This document shows positions 12,477 to 20,258 of a stretch of 26,522 bases of DNA, piece by piece. Position numbers and translations under genes: made by a program. The stretch is from a virus. The notes under the pieces were generated by a model. The model did no database searches, was not told the DNA's origin, and saw nothing but the letters and a program-made list of their open reading frames with translations. The DNA lies in IMG/VR virus record IMGVR_UViG_3300046009_000284, positions 1 to 26,522 of that record; one strand, given 5' to 3'. How positions within the stretch are numbered: the first letter of the stretch is position 1; each line of letters opens with the position of its first letter.

Positions 12477-15074
12477 TCATTTCTTTGGTGGCGGATTTGT
12501 TACTTGAGCAATACGCATTAAATCTGCTGGAGTAAGTCTTCCGCTCAAAATTGCAGGTGCAAAAGCTGCGAGTAAATTTTTATCAAAATCACCGGTTGGG
12601 ACATTTTGTAACAACGCACCAATTCCCTCAGATGTTCCTAATCTTGTAAGTGCATCCACTACATCACGATCTGAAAGCGCAGCGGTCGTTGCTGTGCCAA
12701 GTCCTCTGGATACTATTGATGGTGCGCCTAAAGCAGAGGCTCCTAGTTGAACACCAGATCCGGCTAAGTTAGTTCCAAATGCTTTTAAATAATCATCAAG
12801 ACCACGAGTACCAGCAGGTAATGCTCCAATACCAGAACTGATTATTGATTTTGCAATCATATCTGGCGTGATAGAGGCCGGAAGAATACCTGTTAATCCG
12901 CTTGGTAATAAGTTTGCCACTGATCTAGTTGCAGCTGACAACGGCGCAGGTGTTGCGGCTCCAGTTAGTGCATCAATTCCAGGGGTAGTTAAATACGCAC
13001 CAAGGGCCATTGATATTGGCTTGATTGACAAGACTTCCATGATGTTGTTAAAGAGATCACCAAAGAATCCGCTACTTGTATTGGGATCTTCAAAGTCATA
13101 CACACGCTGAACTTTGACCGGTACCAGCTTATCGTTAGCTGATGTGTACAAAATTGATGCGTGTTTGGAGTTTTCTTTAACGTCGTCAATGCCCAGCGTC
13201 TTGGCTGCTGCTGGATCTAGGGTATCGGTACGGCCCTGCCAAAGATAAAGATCTTTGTATTTATTGTTTAGATCTTCATAAATATCTTTGATGTCTTTGT
13301 ACTGCGGTGTTTTAGACGGATCTTTGTAAGTGTCTTTTGCAATTTCATCAAGCCGTGCTTTGGTGTTTTTGTAGTAGTCGTATGCCGATGTTGACTCAAA
13401 GTTTCTGGTGTACCTGGCTACGCTTGATGGATCTTCGGCACCGGAATACTTATCGCCAGCCATTTGCATAGCAAAGAATTGTTCGGCTGTAACTGGTACC
13501 TTATAAGTGCGCTCTGGATTGTCAGGATCTTTTCGTTCTACATAAACAACATCCATCGCAGATCCAGTTTCCGGATCAACTTGTCTCTGAACACCACCAA
13601 GCCTGTTTAGTTCTTTCTCAATTCGTGCAAAGTCACTTATGTCATCTTTGCTTGCGGTTACTCCGAAAACACCAGTTCCTCTGGCTAATGCACCTTGCCA
13701 TTTACTGTGTGGGTCTGCTCCAACATATTGATGACGGATGTTATCTGTCATGTCCTGCATTCCACCAATAAAGACTTCACCGTCTTTATCAAGCATGTTA
13801 TCAAATGCTTTTTTGTGGAGGATTGGCAGGTTTGTGCGTGGGTCAACACCGTAAGTGTTTGATGTTTCCTCGCCACGCTTAATTTCTCCAATAGGAGAAT
13901 AAATCGTTAATGCCGTTGGATTCTTTTTGAAAAATTCAGAATTAGGAGCGCGAACAGCGGCGTCTTGAAGAATGTTTGTTTTTACATCCTCTGTCAGACC
14001 ATATTTCAAAAGCTGGTCATATAAATTTTTTGTTTTTTTATCAACTTCTTTATCTTGCAATAAATTCTTAGCAGTATTTAAGGCGTCTTCTTTTGAAGCA
14101 CCATAAATGTTTTGCATAATATTTGCTGCACGATTGGCTTCCTGATACCGATTAGCCGGAGAATTTTCAAGAGTTTTTTCAATATTCTCAATGCTTAAAT
14201 TTGAAAACTTTTTTGGATCAAAAACAGTTTTTGATAAGTCACCTGCTTTAAGGCTTAAGAACTTTTCAAGGGTCGCTTGTTCTTCAGTATCGCCAATGGT
14301 AGAAGTGACTATGTCTTGGAATCGAGTTCCAAACCCTTCAGATCCTTTTGTTAAGTAATCTTGAATCTGTTGCAGTGAGTACGGAGACTTGCCCTGATAA
14401 GCCTGCATTATTTCATTTGGATCAATTCCATACTCTTTTGAAGCTTGGGCTATCTTGACAGGGTCTTGGACATTTGCATTGATGTAATCAACGATGTCTT
14501 TGTATCCAAATCCGCTAGTGCCTTTTAAGTATTCTTCAGGGGCAAAAATGTCTTTTCCAATAGCCTTTTGTGCGGCCAAGCGATCTTCTAAACCTTGCGC
14601 ACCATAAGCCAAAGCATCGCGAAGTTGATCTGTTGTCAAAGCCCCGCTTTGTAACTGACTGGTGTAATACTCAGCGCCTGGCTTATCAGCGGCTCGACCT
14701 AAAACATTTTGATAAGCTGAGCTAACTAACTCTGGTGCGGCAGCTGCACGAAATTCAGCAATTTCTGTTGGATCAATTGTTTCTCCAAATTTGCTTGCCC
14801 AGAATTTTTGTCCCTCTACATCAGGAGCGCGACCCAAAACATCTGTGTAAAGTTGTTGAACTGTAAACGGCTGAAGACTTGGAAGGCCAGCTCCTCCTAG
14901 GTATTCCGCTTGCTGGGTTGGCGTGTACCCAGCGGCTTTTTGAATATCAGACGAAGAGATGCCATACTGCTGTGCAGCCTGCGCAATCGCCTGTGGGTTG
15001 TTAATATTTTGAGCGATAAAGTTACTTATATCGCTTGATGTAAATTGCCCTTGATTTCCGAAGACGTCAGCCAT
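12477..15074 (-). CDS. Large virion protein with DUF4214-like repeats, putative ejection protein, 865 aa
   Basis: Numbered from the ATG, the N-terminal quarter carries two kinds of internal repeat. The first has a (F/Y)I..N(I/V)..P..IAQA...YGI core and occurs at about 19-39 and 197-217. The second is DUF4214-like: QLYTDVLGRAPD (74-85) and SAYQNVLGRAAD (119-130). The middle is charged and helical. The last ~200 residues are Ala/Gly/Leu-rich with membrane-like helices (for example KPISMALGAYLTTPG). This suggests a virion protein that meets the cell envelope, perhaps during ejection; the role is inferred. The start is the ATG at 15074 with AGGGA 6 nt upstream, not the TTG two codons earlier. It is first in the block behind the strong promoter at 15154-15182. 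The middle is markedly AT-rich. Confidence 0.7.
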   Translation of the reverse strand: MADVFGNQGQFTSSDISNFIAQNINNPQAIAQAAQQYGISSSDIQKAAGYTPTQQAEYLGGAGLPSLQPFTVQQLYTDVLGRAPDVEGQKFWASKFGETIDPTEIAEFRAAAAPELVSSAYQNVLGRAADKPGAEYYTSQLQSGALTTDQLRDALAYGAQGLEDRLAAQKAIGKDIFAPEEYLKGTSGFGYKDIVDYINANVQDPVKIAQASKEYGIDPNEIMQAYQGKSPYSLQQIQDYLTKGSEGFGTRFQDIVTSTIGDTEEQATLEKFLSLKAGDLSKTVFDPKKFSNLSIENIEKTLENSPANRYQEANRAANIMQNIYGASKEDALNTAKNLLQDKEVDKKTKNLYDQLLKYGLTEDVKTNILQDAAVRAPNSEFFKKNPTALTIYSPIGEIKRGEETSNTYGVDPRTNLPILHKKAFDNMLDKDGEVFIGGMQDMTDNIRHQYVGADPHSKWQGALARGTGVFGVTASKDDISDFARIEKELNRLGGVQRQVDPETGSAMDVVYVERKDPDNPERTYKVPVTAEQFFAMQMAGDKYSGAEDPSSVARYTRNFESTSAYDYYKNTKARLDEIAKDTYKDPSKTPQYKDIKDIYEDLNNKYKDLYLWQGRTDTLDPAAAKTLGIDDVKENSKHASILYTSANDKLVPVKVQRVYDFEDPNTSSGFFGDLFNNIMEVLSIKPISMALGAYLTTPGIDALTGAATPAPLSAATRSVANLLPSGLTGILPASITPDMIAKSIISSGIGALPAGTRGLDDYLKAFGTNLAGSGVQLGASALGAPSIVSRGLGTATTAALSDRDVVDALTRLGTSEGIGALLQNVPTGDFDKNLLAAFAPAILSGRLTPADLMRIAQVTNPPPKK

Positions 15075-15077
15075 GCT

Positions 15078-15092
15078 CAATCCCTAAGATTG
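15078..15092 (-). promoter_or_regulatory. Small hairpin over the ribosome site of the 865-aa gene
   Basis: On the minus strand CAATC and GATTG form a perfect 5-bp stem around the loop TTAGG. The Shine-Dalgarno AGGGA (15085-15081) spans loop and 3' arm, three bases before the ATG at 15074. A related sequence (ACCAATCT followed by TAGGG) also occurs at 15149-15133, so the leader carries an imperfect direct repeat. A role in translation control is possible but unproven. Confidence 0.35.
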
Positions 15093-15153
15093 GTTTCACT
15101 ACGGAATGCGCACGGCTGGGCGGGGCCGGAATTAACCCTACAGATTGGTCGGG

Positions 15154-15182
15154 ATTATATCTCTGGGTCATATCTGCGTCAA
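15154..15182 (-). promoter_or_regulatory. Strong sigma-70-type promoter before the putative ejection-protein block
   Basis: On the minus strand TTGACG (15182-15177; 5 of 6 matches to the -35 consensus) is followed by an exact 17-nt spacer and a perfect TATAAT (15159-15154). The TGA inside the -35 box is also the stop codon of the preceding 387-aa gene. Transcription should start near 15147, giving a leader of about 70 nt before the ATG at 15074. It lies in one of the few real gaps (104 bp) of the minus-strand gene train. Confidence 0.75.
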
Positions 15183-16342
15183 GCCGTGTTGTTAACTATG
15201 TCAATGACAGGAGTGCCAATCCTGCCGGAGCCAAGCACCCCAATCGGTGTGATTTGAGTTTTAGCTACCACCGGGGCAGAAACATAGGACACAGTGGCTA
15301 TTATTGACGGGGTCGCTGGAATGTCCGGGGTTGTGCCAGATGCTGCAACTGCTGGAAGAGCTTGGACGGTTGTGGCTGTATTGTAGGTGTGCCACATGAT
15401 CTCTATGTAATCGTTTGCCTCCAAGTCAATAAAAAAGTTCAAGGCAACAATTAGGTGACCATCAATACTTCCATGTTTGTTCGGAACCGAAACCCGGCTA
15501 TTGCTATTGGCTATGTCCGCTGAAGAACTAAGAACCCCGTTTTTCCTAAACCAAATATCTATGTCATGGATCTGCGAATCGGTGTTTACCAGCTGGGCGC
15601 TAAACTGAATGTTGTATCTTCCAGCGTAAGTGGCTACTAACTTTGATGATCTAGTTCCAGTGATTGTGGTGCTGGCTACAGTCTGGGAAACACTTACGGA
15701 ATAGGTTCCAGTACCGCCTGCCGTGCCGGTTATCTGTCTAACAATATACGTATTAGCCGAAACCCCTGTCCCTGTAATGATCATCCCCGGCAGGATTGAC
15801 CCAGCGCTATTGGCTGTAACCGTCAGGGTGGTTGTGGCTATTGAGCCAGTAAATATGGCCGTATGACTGCCAATGCTGACCCCGTAAGAGTAGTCTGTGG
15901 TGTCATAAGTCATGGCATAGGCCGTGGCTATGTTGCCATCAGCTTGGTTTAAGGTGCTAGAAAACGCCCCGTGCGGGAAGTTGATCTGTCTTCCAGCCCC
16001 TGTAAACAGGCTGGCGTTGACGTTTGACCCGGTCAGCTGATTAAAGACCCCGTTCCCACCCTGTATCCCTGGGCTGTTCAGGATAGGGAAGTTGGCGTTA
16101 GTAACAGTGATATTGTCCCCAACGAAGTCCCCGCCTATAAAGTCTCCTGCCGTGACCGTCCCAGCCGTAATGCTTGGGAAGTACCCTCCGGCGTTTAGGA
16201 GGGCGATGATGGCGTTTACGGTTGAGTCGTTGTCATTGAAGTAGAGACGGAGAATCTTGATTAGCTCGTTGCCGTAAGTCTGAGCGTAATCCTGTGGGGG
16301 AAGCGGTAGAGTTGGAGCGGTATACCGCTTAAATATGGTCAT
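15179..16342 (-). CDS. Minor tail fibre / appendage protein with C1q-like domain, 387 aa
   Basis: The N-terminal ~55 residues ([20 protein letters not shown]..., [10 protein letters not shown]) look like a virion-attachment segment. A Gly/Val/Thr repeat region follows (57-110), then a C1q/TNF-like jelly roll of the type common in aquatic phage fibres, with [20 protein letters not shown] (132-151), [12 protein letters not shown] (240-251), [11 protein letters not shown] (260-270) and [14 protein letters not shown] (309-322). Between the two halves, residues 161-230 form a Thr/Gly-rich beta module that appears inserted. Such proteins probably trimerise and may bind host-surface polymers. The start ATG at 16342 overlaps the gp10-like stop as ATGA. 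The stop codon forms part of the downstream promoter. Confidence 0.72.
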   Translation of the reverse strand: MTIFKRYTAPTLPLPPQDYAQTYGNELIKILRLYFNDNDSTVNAIIALLNAGGYFPSITAGTVTAGDFIGGDFVGDNITVTNANFPILNSPGIQGGNGVFNQLTGSNVNASLFTGAGRQINFPHGAFSSTLNQADGNIATAYAMTYDTTDYSYGVSIGSHTAIFTGSIATTTLTVTANSAGSILPGMIITGTGVSANTYIVRQITGTAGGTGTYSVSVSQTVASTTITGTRSSKLVATYAGRYNIQFSAQLVNTDSQIHDIDIWFRKNGVLSSSADIANSNSRVSVPNKHGSIDGHLIVALNFFIDLEANDYIEIMWHTYNTATTVQALPAVAASGTTPDIPATPSIIATVSYVSAPVVAKTQITPIGVLGSGRIGTPVIDIVNNTA

Positions 16343-18243
16343 CGTCTGCCGTCTGGCCTAATGTCGATACGGGGAGCGCCAAGCTGCCAGGTCACATCCA
16401 AGGTATTAGAGTCCACCCTAAAGATGAGCTGCCGCGCCCGAACCCGGGTGTAGACAATATTGGTAAATGCCTCAATTGGAACCGTAGCCGTCCGGGTAAC
16501 CGTGGCCGTGTTATCTCCGCCAACTGAAGCAGGGGTGGTGAATCCTGAACCAGACCCCTTCATGGGCTTCAAAGTAAATGTCGCACTTGGGCTTCCAGCC
16601 CCGGAACCGTCAAATGTAATGTCGGGCAACATCCTCCAGATAAAGCCAAAGTTATGGCCGTCATCAATGTCAAACTCTGACGATCCGATGTATGCCTCGA
16701 TGGCAACAGGAGTACCGGTCTCGTTGTTGTTTACACCGTTTTCATGTTGAACCAAGTTATAGGTGTAGGTCGCAGCTATCGGGAAGTCTTGAAGTCCGCT
16801 GTCAAGCCAAGCTGTCCTAGCCATCGTACCGTAGTACCAGCACTTTTCACCGTAGTTATAAATTACGTAACGGTCAATAGCCGTAGCTCCTGCCGACGGG
16901 TAGAACCACCAGACTTCAGTAAAGCCCTCGTTAGTTCCAGCAAAGATCTGCTCTTTCTGACTGTTATTGATGTCGTTAAAGATATACCGACGCAGGTCAC
17001 ATGGCAGGGTCTGAACCCGACCATCGTAGAAGTAGAACTTATCCACGCCCATCCAGTACACGATACCGGAGGCAAACGCCACGGCGTTCGGGCTTTCAAT
17101 GGAGATGTTGTCTGCCAGAAGCGTTGCTCCCCAAACGCCTGCCGATGGGCCGAGGTACTGGAGCGAATAGACCGCTGAGTCTGTAAAGACAATAATCTCT
17201 TGGCGTGACTGAATAACAGTTACAATTTCAGAGCCAGATGACAGGCGCAGACTACCGGCCTGATTGGTTGCACTTGGCGTCCAGTTAACTGCGGACTCCT
17301 GATCAGACCAACGAATCAGCATTGGGTCGATCCCAGCCGCTCCAATATCATTACATCCAAACGCCATACAGAAGCGGAAGATGTCTGACACGAATACTTC
17401 ATTTACTATGGTCGGCACATCGGAAGCGCCTACCTTGCTGCTTAGCAACACTCCACGATTATTGGTAGTTCCAGCTGACGAATCCCAGTAGTAAATAGGA
17501 CTGCCGCGATAGGCAAAGATCAAGTCTTCGCCAAAGTTAGATTGGCTCCAAAGTCTTATTCCGGCTAGCGTGGTACCACCAAATCCCCAAGTTCCAGATC
17601 CCCAGCCACCAGCACCCCAGCCTGACAACGGAACCTGAATATCCGAACCTACGGGGATTTCATAAGCACCGACTACAGAAGCTCCACCATTACCCGAGTC
17701 GCTAGCGTTTGAGGTTACTGCAGCCCCGGTCGTGGGATTCTTGGCAATAATCGTGTACGAGTTTGCAGTAACTACGTTTGCAATCTGGTAGTTCTGGTTT
17801 AAGACCGCAGCGGTGATATTGCCGCCAAGGCTTGCCGCTCCAGAGAAGGTTACAAAGTCTCCGGTTAGCGCGCCGTGGGCTGTGTCGTTCACCGTAATGG
17901 TTGAGCTAAACGGAGATGAAGTGACCGCTGAAAAAGTGATTGCTCCAGCCGGGGTCGTAGACCTAATCGGAGTAACGTCGTAGTACGCCCCGCCACGCTC
18001 GATGTAATACTTTAAGTTAGTGCCTACTGCTATAAGGTTTAAGAAACCCAAAGTCACCCAGTTAAAGAGTGACCGGCATACCCCTAAAAACCTGCTAGAG
18101 GAGATCTGAGTCCAGCCGCCAATCTTCTCAGGGCTACCTTGACGGAAGCGGACTTTGTCGCACTCATACCACCCACCCTCGGTGGTATATCGGGTGTTTT
18201 CTTTGTTCACCCCGGGTTTAAACAGTATCTTCTTTAGAGGCAT
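16339..18243 (-). CDS. P22 gp10-like tail hub / packaged-DNA stabilisation protein, 634 aa
   Basis: The sequence resembles P22 gp10-type stabilisation proteins that close the portal channel and support the tail: N-terminal [20 protein letters not shown] (8-27) with [13 protein letters not shown] (32-44), and central blade-like beta repeats with [19 protein letters not shown] (306-324), [19 protein letters not shown] (332-350) and [10 protein letters not shown] (357-366). Two extras stand out. Residues about 103-195 ([20 protein letters not shown]...) look like an inserted beta module, and 208-223 is a Gly/Trp strip ([16 protein letters not shown]). The length is somewhat above P22 gp10 (472 aa), explained by these parts. 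The start is 2 bp after the endolysin stop with no clear ribosome site, so translation is probably coupled. This gene is the best evidence for a podovirus-like tail. Confidence 0.72.
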   Translation of the reverse strand: MPLKKILFKPGVNKENTRYTTEGGWYECDKVRFRQGSPEKIGGWTQISSSRFLGVCRSLFNWVTLGFLNLIAVGTNLKYYIERGGAYYDVTPIRSTTPAGAITFSAVTSSPFSSTITVNDTAHGALTGDFVTFSGAASLGGNITAAVLNQNYQIANVVTANSYTIIAKNPTTGAAVTSNASDSGNGGASVVGAYEIPVGSDIQVPLSGWGAGGWGSGTWGFGGTTLAGIRLWSQSNFGEDLIFAYRGSPIYYWDSSAGTTNNRGVLLSSKVGASDVPTIVNEVFVSDIFRFCMAFGCNDIGAAGIDPMLIRWSDQESAVNWTPSATNQAGSLRLSSGSEIVTVIQSRQEIIVFTDSAVYSLQYLGPSAGVWGATLLADNISIESPNAVAFASGIVYWMGVDKFYFYDGRVQTLPCDLRRYIFNDINNSQKEQIFAGTNEGFTEVWWFYPSAGATAIDRYVIYNYGEKCWYYGTMARTAWLDSGLQDFPIAATYTYNLVQHENGVNNNETGTPVAIEAYIGSSEFDIDDGHNFGFIWRMLPDITFDGSGAGSPSATFTLKPMKGSGSGFTTPASVGGDNTATVTRTATVPIEAFTNIVYTRVRARQLIFRVDSNTLDVTWQLGAPRIDIRPDGRR

Positions 18244-18245
18244 GA

Positions 18246-18722
18246 TCAGCTCAAATAAAGGTTACGTTCATCCTTACGACGCTTGACTAGTCCGGGCAGC
18301 TCTTTTCCCCCTGCCTTAGTCCACATCATAAAAGCCTCTGCCGCCCCTTCATAGTCCTCCCGGTTATGTTTCATCCGGATGGAAGACCGCTGGAGGTTAC
18401 CGAGACCAACATTGAAAGCGAAGCTGACGAGTGCGCCAAAGCGACCAGGAGTAAGCCCATTAGGACATAGTCGCAGTACCCCTGCCTCAAACCGGCCCAG
18501 ATCCTCAGAAAGAATCTTGTTGACTTCATCCATACTGAGGGTTCTGTCCCAGCCGTCCGGGATGGGTAGGTTTTTGCGGTCTTCAAGCTTCACTCCAATA
18601 TGTTTGGGGTCTATGACATGGCCTACACCGACTGTCCAGAGCAGAGCAGGACACCTGTAACAACGCACCCGGACGCCCTCGTGGTGCTTAATCATTTCAA
18701 TGACCCGCTCTTCTACTTTCAT
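18246..18722 (-). CDS. Endolysin, GH24 T4-type lysozyme with E-C-T triad, 158 aa
   Basis: The protein cuts peptidoglycan glycan strands. It has the GH24 signature: HHEGVRVRCYRCPALLWTVG (13-32) and GVGH, a helical second lobe with LSEDLGRFEAGVLRL, and the conserved GALVSFAFNVGLGNLQRSS. The catalytic Glu is Glu15 and Thr30 matches T4 Thr26. Position 24, where most members have Asp (T4 Asp20), is Cys, giving the E-8-C-5-T spacing. Cys variants of this position are known to be active in T4 lysozyme, so the enzyme is probably functional. There is no signal peptide or SAR helix, so release must depend on a holin. The start overlaps the holin-like stop as ATGA and the next gene follows after 2 bp. 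Length is normal for the family. Confidence 0.93.
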   Translation of the reverse strand: MKVEERVIEMIKHHEGVRVRCYRCPALLWTVGVGHVIDPKHIGVKLEDRKNLPIPDGWDRTLSMDEVNKILSEDLGRFEAGVLRLCPNGLTPGRFGALVSFAFNVGLGNLQRSSIRMKHNREDYEGAAEAFMMWTKAGGKELPGLVKRRKDERNLYLS

Positions 18723-19201
18723 TTCTTAAAGGACTGACTTCCAAACCAAAACGCGATCACGCTTGAAAAGATGATGGCCGAGTCCTCATCCCAGAGGATT
18801 GCCATAGCCTGGTCAAACGGCACCCCGGTCTTCCAGGCGTAGAAGAACCCGAAGATGTTTACAAAGAGCAACATGCAGAACATGCCGTAGGTAATGACCG
18901 GTCGGACGGATGCCCGCATATTGACCACCCACTGGGAGGCTCCCTTGCCGATCTCGATGTCGTGGGCGTAGAGTGCCTGGCGTTCTTGGACGGCGGTCTG
19001 CATAGCAACCTGGTCAGTCCGGATCTCCTCAACCCTAGCCTGGGCGACAAAGCCTCTCTCCAGCATCTGAAGCTCCCGCTCCGTCTGCATCTTGGCTAGT
19101 TCTAGCTCATGGGCCTTATCTGACCGATCTTGGAAGAAATCCAACACCTTGGGCAGACCGCCCATCAGGAAGGAAACAAGGGTAGAAAGCAGGGTAATCA
19201 T
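18719..19201 (-). CDS. Holin-like protein, three hydrophobic segments, 160 aa
   Basis: Layout: an N-terminal hydrophobic segment (1-22, MITLLSTLVSFLMGGLPKVLDFF), a charged coiled coil (25-85), the motif NMRASVRP (94-101), then two membrane segments (102-123 and about 141-155) and a short basic tail. This resembles the three-TM holins of gene-transfer agents and phages (GTA_holin_3TM type), where a helical linker precedes an R-P motif and paired membrane helices. The predicted job is to open the inner membrane for the endolysin encoded directly downstream (ATGA overlap). It also overlaps the upstream small TM gene as ATGA. The alternative is an unrelated membrane protein; the lysis context makes a holin the better call. 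Confidence 0.7.
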   Translation of the reverse strand: MITLLSTLVSFLMGGLPKVLDFFQDRSDKAHELELAKMQTERELQMLERGFVAQARVEEIRTDQVAMQTAVQERQALYAHDIEIGKGASQWVVNMRASVRPVITYGMFCMLLFVNIFGFFYAWKTGVPFDQAMAILWDEDSAIIFSSVIAFWFGSQSFKK

Positions 19202-19458
19202 CGCTTAGACCTTTCTTCAAGGAGTTTTAGACGAACCTGAAGGTCGTGAATATCTTTGTAGATCTCTTCTTTAAGCTTGTGCCGGGCCTCAGCTGAAATC
19301 GGAGAATCGGTTGGGGTGCCGCTGGGGGTAATCAGGGCTGGCATTTTAGACTTGATGTCTACCAGATCGTGCTGAATATTGGTCACGGCGCTGATCATCC
19401 AAGTAATTGCAGCCACAATCACCGGAAACGCCATCTGAATTACTTTTGTCCAATCCAT
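19198..19458 (-). CDS. Small single-TM protein, Rz/i-spanin-like layout, 86 aa
   Basis: One membrane helix near the N-terminus (about 5-25, KVIQMAFPVIVAAITWMISA) is followed by a charged helical region with heptad-like spacing (28-38 and 56-84) and a Pro/Thr/Ser turn (39-54). This matches the layout of inner-membrane spanins, but the same layout also fits accessory lysis proteins, and no outer-membrane lipoprotein partner is visible. I chose the ATG at 19458, which overlaps the preceding stop as TGATG and has AAGG 7 nt upstream. A GTG two codons earlier is less well placed. The gene sits directly before the holin-like gene. Confidence 0.6.
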   Translation of the reverse strand: MDWTKVIQMAFPVIVAAITWMISAVTNIQHDLVDIKSKMPALITPSGTPTDSPISAEARHKLKEEIYKDIHDLQVRLKLLEERSKR

Positions 19459-19913
19459 CACCACACCTTTGCAATTTTAAGAACCGCATAAATAATTAAA
19501 GCCAAGACTCCCAGCACCAGCCACTCATTCCGTGTTGCCTGTCGGTCGGAGTCGTACTCCTTTTGCAACTCCTTGCGCTCCTTCCGAAGCCTGACTTCTA
19601 ATGCCTGAACCTCATCTATCGCCCGCTTGCCAAACTCTTTCTCAATCTGTTTAAACGCATCCTCTTTGTTGCGCCGCAGGTTGTACAGCACCCGATACTC
19701 GTTGATGGCGTCCACGTACATCATGTCGCCACGGCGTTGAACTTCCTGTTGTTTCCTGCGCCACGCCACACGGGCGCGAGCTTCCTCGTCCAGAAAAGCA
19801 TTGACTTCTTTGGCTGTCTCTTTGATGTCCCGCCCGGCTTTGATTGCCTCGCGGATACCACCTAAAGCAGTCTGAACGACCTTGGACGGGTCGGTAGGAT
19901 CGGGCAAGCCCAT
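19458..19913 (-). CDS. C-tail-anchored coiled-coil membrane protein of the lysis region, 151 aa
   Basis: A soluble, highly charged helical part (about 18-127; many Arg/Glu/Lys, e.g. KAIKAGRDIKETAKE-like and VRLRKERKELQKEY) ends in one membrane helix (131-147, WLVLGVLALIIYAVLKI) and a short tail. Such a C-terminal anchor with no signal peptide points to a tail-anchored inner-membrane protein. I do not recognise the family. The location beside the spanin-like, holin-like and endolysin genes suggests a lysis accessory or membrane-remodelling role, but a virion role is not excluded. The start ATG at 19913 has a strong GGAGG 6 nt upstream, and the stop overlaps the next start as TGATG. It is the first gene after the hairpin at 19962-19990. 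Confidence 0.6.
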   Translation of the reverse strand: MGLPDPTDPSKVVQTALGGIREAIKAGRDIKETAKEVNAFLDEEARARVAWRRKQQEVQRRGDMMYVDAINEYRVLYNLRRNKEDAFKQIEKEFGKRAIDEVQALEVRLRKERKELQKEYDSDRQATRNEWLVLGVLALIIYAVLKIAKVW

Positions 19914-19961
19914 CTACTGCCTCCATGCGACTATCAGCAGGGAACATATCAGAGACGCCCC

Positions 19962-19990
19962 AAAAAGCAATAGCCCGAACTTAGGGGCTA
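19962..19990 (-). terminator. Terminator-like hairpin between fibre and lysis modules
   Basis: On the minus strand TAGCCC (19990-19985) and GGGCTA (19976-19971) form a perfect 6-bp stem with an 8-nt loop, followed after four bases by TTTTT (19966-19962). The 5' arm begins with the TAG stop codon of the 89-aa gene. The short stem and interrupted T-tract make a weak or partial terminator more likely than a complete stop. It occupies the 74-bp gap before the lysis genes. Confidence 0.4.
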
Positions 19991-20257
19991 CTTGAGCTTT
20001 GACAAGGTCTTGGCTAGCCGCGCTCTTTGCCCCAGTTTCCCGGGTGCTTTGGCTGCGGCTGATAGCTTTTTTGCGGGGATTTTCTCTCCGCTTTTGACAC
20101 CAAGAGATTTTCGTAAAGCGCCTGGCTTTTTGATGGCTGACTGAATCCATTTCTCACCTACCTTGCCACCTTTTTTTGCAATAACGCCGCGACCCTTAAG
20201 CACATCAGCTTTGGTCACTTGGCCGTCGCCTGTCAGGTCTGGGAAGTCTTTAGCCAT
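19988..20257 (-). CDS. Small basic protein with EF-hand/dockerin-like calcium loop, 89 aa
   Basis: Residues 7-18 read DLTGDGQVTKAD, a full dockerin/EF-hand-type loop (Asp7, Thr9, Asp11, Gly12, Val14, Asp18). The rest is strongly basic and helical, with EKWIQSAIKKPGALRKSLGV (35-54) and an Ala/Lys/Leu tail ending TLSKLK. The WIQ.AIKKPGALRK pattern recurs in phage proteins, usually of unknown role. Net charge suggests contact with DNA, and the loop suggests a calcium-dependent fold. It could be a minor virion or DNA-associated protein. The start has GGAGG 5 nt upstream and lies 1 bp after the chaperone-like gene. It is placed between the fibre module and the lysis cassette. Confidence 0.72.
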   Translation of the reverse strand: MAKDFPDLTGDGQVTKADVLKGRGVIAKKGGKVGEKWIQSAIKKPGALRKSLGVKSGEKIPAKKLSAAAKAPGKLGQRARLAKTLSKLK

Positions 20258-20258
20258 C

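Noticed and set aside
19914-20150. 78-codon minus-strand frame overlapping the 89-aa gene
   Set aside because: Most of it overlaps the better-supported 89-aa gene in another frame and it lacks a ribosome site at its start; only its hydrophobic end in the gap is noted as a low-interest finding.
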